A stretch of 8,041 nucleotides of DNA from JBEDKD01 sp041172365 (lineage in GTDB: Bacteria > Cyanobacteriota > Cyanobacteriia > Cyanobacteriales > Microcoleaceae). The notes below the pieces were generated by a model. The model had not been told where the DNA came from. It made no database searches and worked only from the letters and a program-made list of their open reading frames with translations. Positions 1-6,102 of the stretch are shown in pieces. Positions within the stretch are counted from its first letter, which is position 1. Every line of letters starts with the position of its first letter. Location: positions 1 to 8,041 of the forward strand of contig JBEDKD010000249.1 in NCBI GenBank assembly GCA_041172365.1, in the 5' to 3' direction. A program made the position numbers and the translations under genes.

Positions 1-26
1 TTAGGGAATGGGGATTAGGGATTAGG

Positions 27-86
27 TAATTAATAATTAACAATTGACAGTTGATAATTATTAATTGTTAATTATCAATTGTTAAG
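27..86. repeat. AT-rich inverted repeat at left end
   Basis: This segment is almost pure A+T and strongly self-complementary. AATTAATAATTA at 28-39 is the exact reverse complement of TAATTATTAATT at 55-66, giving a 12-bp stem with a 15-base loop. Bases 54-86, read on the minus strand, closely match 8001-8038 at the other end of the window. Each copy adjoins a GAAGGAA-type heptad array, so the two parts form one composite intergenic repeat. It lies downstream of tal. No gene is visible in it. Confidence 0.75.
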
Positions 87-198
87 CCTCTTCCTTCTTC
101 CTTCTTCATTCTTCCTTTGTGTCTTCGTGCCTTTGTGTTTAATTCCTTCTTCCTTCTTCCTTCTTCCTTCTTCCCTCTTCCTTCTTCCCTCTTCCTTA
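87..198. repeat. Heptad tandem repeat array (TCCTTCT, minus-strand AGAAGGA)
   Basis: From 144 to 192 there are seven consecutive 7-bp units of TCCTTCT or its variant TCCCTCT, followed by a partial unit. A shorter, less regular stretch of the same units lies at 87-115. The two are separated by the non-repeat segment TTTGTGTCTTCGTGCCTTTG at 116-135. This is the short tandemly repeated repetitive (heptamer) type known from cyanobacteria. It starts about 20 bp past the tal stop and may extend over what was once coding sequence. A matching array in the opposite orientation follows trmB at 7931-8000. Confidence 0.85.
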
Positions 199-220
199 TC
201 TAAATCATGGGGAAGATATC

Positions 221-1231
221 TTAGGCAGCCGCGTGATTAATTACTTCTGCGCCTTCGAGAAACTCCAGACGTTTTGCCAATAGTGTTTCTAGGGTAATTA
301 AAGCATTAGTAAACCCAATAATTCCCTCTTCTAATTTCTCATTTGCCATGCGATCGCGTTGGTGCATCTCGTCAAAAGTATCTTTATCAATTGTCACCTT
401 TTCGATGGGATATTGAGCGGATTGTTCGGGATCAAGTTTCCGGGGTAAGTCCGCGGTAGTTGAGCGTAATTCCCCTAATAAACCAGGGGAAATCGTTAAT
501 AAATCACATCCGGCTAACTCGATAATTTCGCCAATATTACGGAAGCTTGCGCCCATGACTTCTGTCTTGTAACCAAACTTCTTATAATAATTGTAAATCT
601 TGGTAACGGATAACACCCCCGGATCTTCTGCGGAAGTATAATTCTGCCCGGTTTCTTTCTTATACCAGTCCAAAATTCGACCGACAAAAGGAGAAATTAA
701 AGTGACTCCCGCTTCCGCACACGCGATCGCTTGATGAAGCCCAAATAATAGAGTAAGATTACAATGAATACCCTCTTTTTCTAAGACTTCTGCGGCACGT
801 ATTCCTTCCCACGTCGCGGCAATTTTAATTAATACATGATCGCGAGTAACCCCCGCGGCTTCATATTGGGAAATCAATTGACGAGCCTTAGCAATTGTTC
901 CCTCAGTATCGTAAGATAATCTCGCGTCAACTTCCGTAGAAACTCGCCCCGGAATAATCTTTAAAATACGAAGGCCAAAGGATACCGCGAGACGATCAAA
1001 CGCCAAGGAAAGAACTTCTTGATCAGAGACACCCGATCCAGCATCTTTTTTCGCTTTTTTCAGAGTTTCATCCACAATTTCTTGATATTGTGGCATTTGC
1101 GCCGCCGCGGTGATCAAAGATGGATTTGTGGTGGCATCACGGGGGGTAAAAGTTTCAATGGCTTGGATGTCCCCCGTATCGGCGACAACGACTGTCATTT
1201 CCCGCAGTTGTTCGAGTAAATTTTGAGTCAT
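221..1231 (-). CDS. tal: Transaldolase (TalB type)
   Basis: Transaldolase moves a dihydroxyacetone unit between sedoheptulose-7-phosphate and glyceraldehyde-3-phosphate in the cytoplasmic pentose phosphate pathway. The 336-residue product aligns along its length with E. coli TalB as I know it. VVVADTGD carries the catalytic Asp18, RDATTNPSLI lies at 31-40, and RVSTEVDARLSYDTE contains Glu100. The Schiff-base lysine is Lys136 in VLIKIAATWEGIRAAE. Phosphate-binding residues are Arg185 in SPFVGRILDW and Ser229/Arg231 in MGASFRNIGE. All active-site residues are intact, so the enzyme should work. The start is supported by AAGGA seven bases upstream. It lies on the same strand as pgm but 454 bp away, across repeats. 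Oddity: it ends at INHAAA, where I would expect many cyanobacterial transaldolases to continue into a C-terminal EF-hand region, and the sequence after the stop looks like a decayed start of that tail. Confidence 0.97.
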   Translation of the reverse strand: MTQNLLEQLREMTVVVADTGDIQAIETFTPRDATTNPSLITAAAQMPQYQEIVDETLKKAKKDAGSGVSDQEVLSLAFDRLAVSFGLRILKIIPGRVSTEVDARLSYDTEGTIAKARQLISQYEAAGVTRDHVLIKIAATWEGIRAAEVLEKEGIHCNLTLLFGLHQAIACAEAGVTLISPFVGRILDWYKKETGQNYTSAEDPGVLSVTKIYNYYKKFGYKTEVMGASFRNIGEIIELAGCDLLTISPGLLGELRSTTADLPRKLDPEQSAQYPIEKVTIDKDTFDEMHQRDRMANEKLEEGIIGFTNALITLETLLAKRLEFLEGAEVINHAAA

Positions 1232-1243
1232 TCCTTTTTCCTT
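1232..1243 (-). promoter_or_regulatory. Ribosome binding site of tal
   Basis: Read on the minus strand, the bases before the ATG are AAGGAAAAAGGA. The distal AAGGA is complementary to the 16S rRNA tail and sits seven bases from the start codon, which fixes the chosen start. Confidence 0.7.
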
Positions 1244-1275
1244 AATAAGGTTAGTGTTACTACATCTCTTTAATC

Positions 1276-1284
1276 GTTATAGCA
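1276..1284 (-). promoter_or_regulatory. Possible extended -10 promoter of tal
   Basis: The minus strand reads TGCTATAAC, matching the extended -10 form TGnTATAAT except for the last base. It lies about 45 bp upstream of the tal start. No convincing -35 box is present at 16-18 bp spacing, so this rests on the extended -10 alone. Confidence 0.3.
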
Positions 1285-1295
1285 CGTTCTCTCTA

Positions 1296-1341
1296 TTTGG
1301 GTTTTGGGTTTGGGGATTTGAGATTTAGGATTTAGGATTGG
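1296..1341. repeat. G/T-rich simple-sequence tract
   Basis: The plus strand holds TTTGGGTTTTGGGTTTGGGG followed by repeats of GATTTAG. It is a short low-complexity tract between tal and the GAAACC repeat cluster. A similar GGGATTAGG tract opens the window at 1-26. No function is evident. Confidence 0.55.
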
Positions 1342-1419
1342 CAATTTTCCTAATATCAGGAATCTATAACATTTTGGGTTCTATCGCTGAAAAAATATAG
1401 ATTTTTTTAAGATTCTTGA

Positions 1420-1597
1420 GGCTCAGAAACCGGGTTTCTTAACTAAATCCCAAGCACCCACCGGATTTCTCTTGAGAGAAACCCGGTTTCTGTTGAGAGA
1501 AATTGGCTTTCTTGACAAAATCGGCTCAGAAACCGGGTTTCTTAACTAAATCCCAAGCACCGGGTTTCTTTTGAGAGAAACCCGGTTTCTTTTGAGA
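1420..1597. repeat. Tandem duplication of a module with inverted GAAACCSGGTTTC palindromes
   Basis: Bases 1420-1458 and 1523-1561 are identical over 39 bp, and the sequence after each is also similar, so a module of about 100 bp is present twice. Each module holds AGAAACCGGGTTTCT (1425-1439 and 1528-1542) followed by its reverse complement AGAAACCCGGTTTCT (1477-1491 and 1576-1590). Half-copies lie at 1461-1470 and 1561-1570. Each 15-mer is itself a near-palindrome, so the region can form single or nested hairpins. The 15-mer recurs in other gaps of this window at 1649, 3985, 4143 and 7175, never inside a gene. The cluster fills most of the gap downstream of pgm. Confidence 0.85.
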
Positions 1598-1600
1598 TCG

Positions 1601-1632
1601 AAAGCAGGCAAGATGCCTGCACTACTTTATTA
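1601..1632. repeat. Interspersed 32-bp hairpin repeat, copy 1
   Basis: This segment contains GCAGGCA, a 3-base loop AGA, then TGCCTGC (1604-1620), followed by ACTACTTTATTA. All 32 bp recur exactly, in reverse orientation, at 6071-6102. The hairpin lies about 65 bp past the pgm stop and could fold in its transcript, but it lacks a strong following U-tract, so I do not call it a terminator. Confidence 0.85.
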
Positions 1633-1648
1633 ATTTTTCATTCCTGAG

Positions 1649-1663
1649 AGAAACCAGGTTTCT
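1649..1663. repeat. GAAACC palindrome variant
   Basis: AGAAACCAGGTTTCT is a variant of the repeated 15-mer with A at the centre, keeping perfect 7-base arms around it. It is the copy nearest the pgm stop, 23 bp beyond the end of the gene. Confidence 0.75.
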
Positions 1664-1685
1664 TGACTAAATCTTTAGCAAAGAA

Positions 1686-3323
1686 TTAGGTAATCACTGT
1701 AGGTTTATCCATTCCGGTAAAGGTGCGAATTTGCGCGATTTCATCCGCGATCGCGATTAAACCACTTAACGCGTCTTGAGGATCGAGATGATGTTTCGCG
1801 ATATTAGGTTCATAACTTTCTAAATAAACCCGTAATGTCGCGCCTTGGGTTCCCGTTCCCGATAAACGGAAAACAATGCGAGAATCATCAGTAAATCCAA
1901 TGCGAATACCTTGATTTGTACTAATACTACCATCCACGGGATCGGTATAGCTAAAATCATCCGCATACGCGACTTCATAATTACCAAATTTCTGCCCTTT
2001 TAAGGTTGGTAATTTCTCATTTAATCCTTTGATCAGAGTATTAGCGCGATCGCTATCTACCGCTTCATAGTCATGGCGAGAATAGAAATTACGACCGTAA
2101 ATTTGCCAATGTTCACGGACAATTTGCTCGACGGACTCTTGACGGACAGCTAAAATATTTAACCAAAATAATACCGCCCAAAGCCCATCTTTTTCACGGA
2201 CATGATTAGAACCTGTCCCGAAACTTTCCTCACCGCAAAGAGTGGCTTTTCCCGCGTCTAAAAGATTGCCAAAAAACTTCCAACCTGTCGGAGTTTCATA
2301 AGATTCTATTCCTAAACGAGCCGCGACGCGATCGGGAGCTTGACTGGTAGGCATCGATCGCGCTATTCCAGCTAACCCCGACTTATATCCGGGGACTAAT
2401 TTAGCATTAGCCGCTAAGACAGCCAAACTATCACTAGGAGTCACAAAGAAACGACGACCTAAAATCATATTACGATCACCATCGCCATCGGAAGCCGCGC
2501 CAAAATCAGGTGCATTTTCCCCAAACAATAATTCGACTAAATCATGGGCATAAACCAAATTAGGATCGGGATGTCCGCCGCCAAAATCTTCTAAAGTAAT
2601 GCCATTTTGAACCGTACCAGAGGGAGCACCTAAACGATTCTCAAAAATCGCGTAGGCATAGGGACCAGTTACCGCGTGTAACGAGTCCATACACATTTGG
2701 AAATTACCAGAAGTGAGGAGTTGAGAAATACGATCGAAATCAAATAAAGATTCCATTAACTCAGCATAATCAGAAACCGAGTTAATAACTTCTACCGTCA
2801 TCGTACCCAATGCAGAGGTGCCCAAAGTATCCAGATCAATATTGCCCACATCTTGGAGAATTTTATATTGATCAATAACCTTAGTGCGGGCAAAAATCGC
2901 GTCCGTCACCTTTTCGGGCGCGGGGCCACCATTGCCAATATTGTACTTAATACCAAAATCTTCCGTAGGACCCGCGGGGTTATGACTCGCGGAGAGGACA
3001 ATACCGCCAAAGGCCTGATATTTACGAATGATACAGGAAGCCGCGGGAGTGGATAAAATCCCACCTTGACCAACTAAAACGCGTCCAAAGCCATTAGCCG
3101 CGGCCATTTTCAGGATAATTTGGATCGCTTCACGGTTATAGTAACGACCATCACCTCCTACGACTAAGGTTTGGCCTTGATATCCTTCGAGACTGTCAAA
3201 GATAGACTGAACAAAGTTTTCCAGGTAATGGGGTTGTTGAAAGACGGGGACTTTCTTACGGAGCCCAGAAGTCCCTGGTTTTTGGTCATTAAAAGGAGTC
3301 GTTGAGATGGTTTGTATATTCAT
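1686..3323 (-). CDS. pgm: Phosphoglucomutase (alpha-D-glucose phosphate-specific)
   Basis: The enzyme interconverts glucose-1-phosphate and glucose-6-phosphate through a phosphoserine, linking glycogen and sugar-nucleotide synthesis to central carbon metabolism. The 545-residue protein is full length for the PGM1-like branch of the alpha-D-phosphohexomutases. Visible motifs are PGTSGLRKKVPVF (16-28), the catalytic loop LSASHNPAGP with phosphoserine Ser113, and the metal loop DGDGDRN with Asp279, Asp281 and Asp283. The sugar-binding loop CGEESFG holds Glu365 and Ser367, and the phosphate-binding loop RLSGTGTQGATLR lies at 486-498. All are intact. The start fits the family, with a short lead before the GTSGLRKK loop; only a weak AGGG lies upstream. 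As I recall, the serine of that loop (Ser19 here) corresponds to a regulatory phosphorylation site reported for cyanobacterial Pgm. The tal gene lies downstream on the same strand. Confidence 0.97.
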   Translation of the reverse strand: MNIQTISTTPFNDQKPGTSGLRKKVPVFQQPHYLENFVQSIFDSLEGYQGQTLVVGGDGRYYNREAIQIILKMAAANGFGRVLVGQGGILSTPAASCIIRKYQAFGGIVLSASHNPAGPTEDFGIKYNIGNGGPAPEKVTDAIFARTKVIDQYKILQDVGNIDLDTLGTSALGTMTVEVINSVSDYAELMESLFDFDRISQLLTSGNFQMCMDSLHAVTGPYAYAIFENRLGAPSGTVQNGITLEDFGGGHPDPNLVYAHDLVELLFGENAPDFGAASDGDGDRNMILGRRFFVTPSDSLAVLAANAKLVPGYKSGLAGIARSMPTSQAPDRVAARLGIESYETPTGWKFFGNLLDAGKATLCGEESFGTGSNHVREKDGLWAVLFWLNILAVRQESVEQIVREHWQIYGRNFYSRHDYEAVDSDRANTLIKGLNEKLPTLKGQKFGNYEVAYADDFSYTDPVDGSISTNQGIRIGFTDDSRIVFRLSGTGTQGATLRVYLESYEPNIAKHHLDPQDALSGLIAIADEIAQIRTFTGMDKPTVIT

Positions 3324-3430
3324 TTAAGATTTATCCCTAGTGCTCAGAGCTCTTACTGGGATTGATGTTACCTTTAAATCCCGATGATTTGAGTGAAATT
3401 TAATTCTCCGGCGCGATTCTAGGGGCTGTA

Positions 3431-3438
3431 CCCGCGTG
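3431..3438. repeat. Left target-site duplication of miniature element
   Basis: CCCGCGTG here is repeated exactly at 3726-3733. The two copies directly flank an element whose ends are inverted repeats, as expected for an 8-bp target duplication made on insertion. Confidence 0.7.
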
Positions 3439-3725
3439 CAGTGGTGTCAACTTAAGGTCAAATCCTGAATCCGTCAGGGGTTAAAACCCCTGCCTAAAAG
3501 CTTAAGTCCTCTAAAGAGGACTAAATCCAAATCTTAGACATCTTGCGAAAGTGTGCAGGGGGGAACAAGAGGAATTTTCGATACTTTCGTAATAAGAATT
3601 TATTAGTTTTTGAGTTTCGCTCTAGCTCTATTTTACAAATTTTTTCTTAGTCCTATATGCGAGGACTTCAGCTATTAGACAGGGACTTAAGTCCCTGGCC
3701 TAAAAGCTTAAGTTGACACCAATTG
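3439..3725. mobile_element. 287-bp non-autonomous element with terminal inverted repeats (MITE-like)
   Basis: The left end CAGTGGTGTCAACTTAAG and the reverse complement of the right end, CAATTGGTGTCAACTTAAG, match over 15 consecutive bases (3442-3456 with 3707-3721) and again in the outermost CA. Identical 8-bp CCCGCGTG flanks both ends. Inside are a CAGGGGTT hairpin (3475-3492), an AGTCCTCT hairpin (3505-3522), an AGTCCT hairpin (3649-3667) and the perfect 18-bp palindrome CAGGGACTTAAGTCCCTG (3680-3697). A 16-bp direct repeat, GCCTAAAAGCTTAAGT, lies at 3492 and 3698. There is no open reading frame for a transposase, so any movement would need one from elsewhere. The 8-bp duplication and CA ends would fit an ISAs1-like helper, but that is only a guess. 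Confidence 0.75.
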
Positions 3726-3733
3726 CCCGCGTG
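3726..3733. repeat. Right target-site duplication of miniature element
   Basis: This is an exact copy of CCCGCGTG at 3431-3438, directly outside the right terminal inverted repeat. Confidence 0.7.
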
Positions 3734-3859
3734 TCCCCCCGACGGGAATCTCAAACCTGCTCACACTTCTAATCCGGTTTCTCGCAAAAGCACGATCGCG
3801 ATCGGACTTATCGCAATTCACGAAAATAATAATACAAATATTGATACAAATCTTCCTAG

Positions 3860-3925
3860 GGGCGAAGCATTCGGGCGACTATCTCATCGGAGAAACAACA
3901 AAATTCATGTCCGAAGGCTTCGCCC
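3860..3925. repeat. Interspersed inverted repeat (GGGCGAAGC type)
   Basis: GGGCGAAGCATTCGG at 3860-3874 pairs with CCGAAGGCTTCGCCC at 3911-3925 with one mismatch in 15, enclosing 36 bases. I recognise this GGGCGAAGC...GCTTCGCCC form as a common dispersed cyanobacterial repeat. Its right arm overlaps the first copy of the 18-bp direct repeat that starts at 3898. Confidence 0.7.
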
Positions 3926-3964
3926 TTTGCGCTTATACAATAAACGACAAAATTCATGTCCGAA
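3898..3964. repeat. 18-bp direct repeat pair
   Basis: ACAAAATTCATGTCCGAA occurs at 3898-3915 and again at 3947-3964. The second copy is followed by unrelated sequence (TGTACCC) instead of the GGCTTCGCCC arm, so it appears to be a partial copy of the adjoining repeat element. Confidence 0.75.
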
Positions 3965-3984
3965 TGTACCCACAGCCAAAACAA

Positions 3985-3999
3985 AGAAACCCGGTTTCT
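3985..3999. repeat. GAAACC palindrome copy
   Basis: AGAAACCCGGTTTCT is an exact copy of the 15-mer that occurs at 1477 and 1576. Confidence 0.8.
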
Positions 4000-4065
4000 G
4001 ACTTCAAACGATCGCGCCCAATAAAGATTTGTAGTTAACAATACCTTCACCTTCTTTAGAAAATT

Positions 4066-4093
4066 AGGGCGGGCACGGGGGCACCGCCCCTAC
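4066..4093. repeat. GC-rich hairpin repeat
   Basis: GGGCGG at 4067-4072 pairs with CCGCCC at 4084-4089 around the loop GCACGGGGGCA. It is much richer in G+C than its surroundings and matches a dispersed cyanobacterial intergenic repeat that I recognise. It lies about 70 bp past the DUF3593 stop. No U-tract follows on the minus strand, so terminator function is not supported. Confidence 0.6.
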
Positions 4094-4142
4094 AAACGAC
4101 AGATTTTCGGCATTTTATCGTTTTTGGGGAAGGTATTAGTTA

Positions 4143-4155
4143 AGAAACCGGGTTT
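4143..4155. repeat. Truncated GAAACC palindrome copy
   Basis: AGAAACCGGGTTT matches the first 13 bases of the 15-mer seen at 1425, then diverges. It sits just after the DUF3593 stop codon. Confidence 0.6.
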
Positions 4156-4164
4156 GAGCCTAAA

Positions 4165-4476
4165 CTATTTAACATTTTCCGAAGCTTGTTTTTGTTTTTG
4201 TTCGAGTACAGCCTGTCTAAAACCTAAAACCAGTAAGATATTAGTCAAAGTTAAAAACACTTCCGCACCACCATGTAACCAATCAATATTAGCTAAGGCT
4301 TCATGATAAACAACTTTGGCATAAATTCCCGCGGGAATCGTGACACCAACAAACACTAATGTGCCATAAAATCCCCAAACCGCGAGACGAGGAAATTTAC
4401 CCGATCGCGTCATAAACCACAAAAAACCGAGATAAGGAAATAAGGAAAGAGCAAACAAACTATCTTTCGATAACAT
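4165..4476 (-). CDS. DUF3593 family small membrane protein
   Basis: I assign this 103-residue protein from memory to DUF3593, a family of unknown function found in cyanobacteria and plastid-bearing eukaryotes. Its features are the N-terminal FALSLFPYLGFLWF, the central GFYGTLVFVGVTIPAGIYAK and IDWLHGGAEVFLTLTN. Three hydrophobic stretches at about 6-22, 33-52 and 69-88 suggest an integral membrane protein, followed by a short charged tail. His58 and His68 lie in or next to the family-like motifs. The gene follows the DUF2499 gene on the same strand after 45 bp, so the two are probably co-transcribed. There is no clear Shine-Dalgarno sequence before this ATG. Photosynthetic membrane location is inferred only from the family's distribution. 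The reading frame is secure, but the function is unknown. Confidence 0.8.
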   Translation of the reverse strand: MLSKDSLFALSLFPYLGFLWFMTRSGKFPRLAVWGFYGTLVFVGVTIPAGIYAKVVYHEALANIDWLHGGAEVFLTLTNILLVLGFRQAVLEQKQKQASENVK

Positions 4477-4521
4477 AGGTAATAAGTAATGGGTAAAAAG
4501 GAACGAGTAATCAGCAATTAT

Positions 4522-4830
4522 TTATTCTTTTAGTTGAGATTGGGAGTTACGCCAAATCCACCACGCGGCGGCGCATAGAGTAAAATTACCCACTACAGTC
4601 ATACTGGCTTGGAGAGTTACCAACCATTCCAAAGATGGATTATTATCAAAATAGTGCCAAGTACAAGCACACATCGCACTAATTAACGCGGGTAACATCC
4701 CCAAAGCCAGTCCCCACCAAGCGCGATCGCGAGTAAGTTCGCCATAGGTCCAAATTAACCAGATCGCGACGGTCCACTCAATGACACTAGAAACGTGAAT
4801 TATCCAAGTTGGGATAGATAGAGCATTCAT
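4522..4830 (-). CDS. DUF2499 / Ycf49-like membrane protein
   Basis: This 102-residue protein resembles the Ycf49 family (DUF2499), conserved in cyanobacteria and some algal plastid genomes and of unknown function. Recognisable stretches are HVSSVIEWTVAIWLIWTYGE (12-31), GLALGMLPALISAMCACTWH (40-59) and LQASMTVVGNFTLCAAAWW (73-91). Hydrophobic segments at about 9-28, 39-55 and 67-92 predict an integral membrane protein with a short polar tail. His12, Cys54, Cys56 and His59 are candidate ligands or structural residues, but that is speculation. It is the first gene of a likely two-gene unit with DUF3593 and is divergent from csaB across 140 bp. No clear ribosome binding site precedes the ATG, which is common in cyanobacteria. 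It contains a HIP1 octamer at 4723. Confidence 0.85.
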   Translation of the reverse strand: MNALSIPTWIIHVSSVIEWTVAIWLIWTYGELTRDRAWWGLALGMLPALISAMCACTWHYFDNNPSLEWLVTLQASMTVVGNFTLCAAAWWIWRNSQSQLKE

Positions 4831-4970
4831 TAGTTGATTAGAGATATAATTTTACCATTTTATATTATTATGCTACAGATTCGACCCAATTTATACAATT
4901 CACTCAATTTTGGGATAAACTAGGCTATAAGTAGCCCTACAACTACTAAATCTAAACTCCTTAGTCTAAC

Positions 4971-6011
4971 ATGAAAAAAGCGATCTTATCTGGTTATTAC
5001 GGAAAAGGAAATGGTGGCGATGAGGCATTATTAGCCTCTCTCTTGCAAATGTTACCCCCTTCGATTGAGCCCATTGTCTTATCGGGAAACCCAGAGGAAA
5101 CTCGTCAACAATATGGGGTAGAAGCACGCGATAGAATGAATACTTTTCCCATTTTTAAACTGTTACAAGAATCTGATATTTTCATTTGGGGAGGTGGTAG
5201 TTTAATCCAAGATTCTACCAGTTTAACCAATTCGTTTTATTATGGTGGACTAATGGGATTAGCCCAAAAAATGGGATTAAAAACGATCGCGTGGGCCCAA
5301 GGAATCGGACCATTAAATTCTCCCATTACCCGTGCCATTGCCCAAAAATGTTTTAACGGTTGTACCGCGGTGAGTGTCCGCGACGCGGGTTCGGCTTCCC
5401 TTCTTACTAAGTGGAAAACTCCCTTTACTTTAGCACCCGATCCTGTTTGGGCTTTAGACAGTTTACCTGTCGTAGAATTAGAGAATTTACCTACTCCCAG
5501 AGTCGCGGTTAATTTGCGATCGCATTCCACTTTAACCCCCCCCAGATTAGCAATTTTAACTGAAGCCTTAATCAAGTTTCAAAAAGCAACAAATACTTTT
5601 ATTTTACTATTACCATTTCAAGCATCCCAAGACTTAGCAATTGCCCAAAAAATTCATCAAAAAATCCCCCACAATAGTCAAATTGTATCCTTAACAAATC
5701 CCAGAGAATTAAAAGGAATATTTACGGGTGTAAACATGACAATAGGGATGCGATTACACTGTATAATTATGGCCGCGTCGTCGGGATGTAATTGTTTTCC
5801 TTTAAGTTACGATCCCAAAGTTACTAACCTTATGGATGAGTTAGAAATGACAGGTTATCTCTTATGGGATTTACCCAATGATCCCGATCGGATTAGTAAA
5901 GTGTGGATAGAGCATTATACTAAGGGAGAAAGACTGTCCAAAGATCGGATAAAATATTTAGTAGATAGAGCCTTAATTCATCAGGAAGTATTACGGGAAC
6001 ACCTTTCTTAA
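4971..6011 (+). CDS. csaB: Polysaccharide pyruvyl transferase, CsaB type
   Basis: CsaB-type enzymes transfer pyruvate from phosphoenolpyruvate to a sugar as a ketal on cell-wall-linked polysaccharide. In bacteria with SLH-domain proteins this creates the anchor for those proteins, and cyanobacterial outer-membrane porins carry SLH domains, so a role in holding the outer membrane to the wall is likely. The 346-residue product shows GYYGKGNGGDEALL (9-22), IWGGGSLIQD (72-81), AQGIGP (109-114), VRDAGSASLL (136-145), APDPVWAL (155-162), NLRSHS (181-186) and the family's GMRLHCI (259-265), then SYDPKV (279-284). No signal peptide is visible, which fits a cytoplasmic enzyme. The ATG fits the family's N-terminus but lacks a Shine-Dalgarno sequence. 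A TATAAG lies at 4926-4931, with no good -35. Its neighbours are not polysaccharide genes, so the polysaccharide made elsewhere is its presumed substrate. Confidence 0.9.
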   Translation: MKKAILSGYYGKGNGGDEALLASLLQMLPPSIEPIVLSGNPEETRQQYGVEARDRMNTFPIFKLLQESDIFIWGGGSLIQDSTSLTNSFYYGGLMGLAQKMGLKTIAWAQGIGPLNSPITRAIAQKCFNGCTAVSVRDAGSASLLTKWKTPFTLAPDPVWALDSLPVVELENLPTPRVAVNLRSHSTLTPPRLAILTEALIKFQKATNTFILLLPFQASQDLAIAQKIHQKIPHNSQIVSLTNPRELKGIFTGVNMTIGMRLHCIIMAASSGCNCFPLSYDPKVTNLMDELEMTGYLLWDLPNDPDRISKVWIEHYTKGERLSKDRIKYLVDRALIHQEVLREHLS

Positions 6012-6070
6012 TAACAGGTATCTAATTTTTTTTGACAAAATTGATGGCAGGAAAAAAGCCATTGATAAGG

Positions 6071-6102
6071 TAATAAAGTAGTGCAGGCATCTTGCCTGCT
6101 TT
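6071..6102. repeat. Interspersed 32-bp hairpin repeat, copy 2 (inverted)
   Basis: This is the exact reverse complement of 1601-1632 over all 32 bp, including the GCAGGCA/TGCCTGC hairpin. It lies 60 bp past the csaB stop. Confidence 0.85.

Larger units (their letters stand above)
3734..4164. other. Gene-free stretch downstream of the DUF3593 gene, filled with repeats
   Basis: I see no credible gene here. The short reading frames have no family resemblance, overlap one another and run through repeats. The stretch contains an inverted-repeat element (3860-3925), an 18-bp direct repeat (3898 and 3947), a GAAACC palindrome (3985-3999), a hairpin repeat (4066-4093) and a truncated GAAACC copy (4143-4155). 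It lies downstream of the minus-strand DUF3593 gene and upstream of pgm and the miniature element. Confidence 0.6.

Noticed and set aside
1..26. G-quadruplex in the GGGATTAGG tract
   Set aside because: Only three runs of three or more G are visible before the window edge, so a stable quadruplex cannot be claimed.
1019..1219. Plus-strand open frame opposite tal
   Set aside because: It lies wholly within tal, whose protein is conserved throughout.
1420..1663. Possible CRISPR array
   Set aside because: The repeats are short palindromes in alternating orientation with similar, not unique, intervening sequences, and no cas genes are present.
2853..3056. Plus-strand open frame opposite pgm
   Set aside because: It is antisense to the conserved N-terminal domain of pgm and has no independent support.
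3723..4050. Several overlapping open reading frames of 64-92 codons on both strands
   Set aside because: They run through dispersed repeats, resemble no family, overlap each other and lack ribosome sites.
5240..5575. 111-codon open frame antisense to csaB
   Set aside because: It is a shadow of a well-supported gene and shows no domain or membrane pattern of its own.
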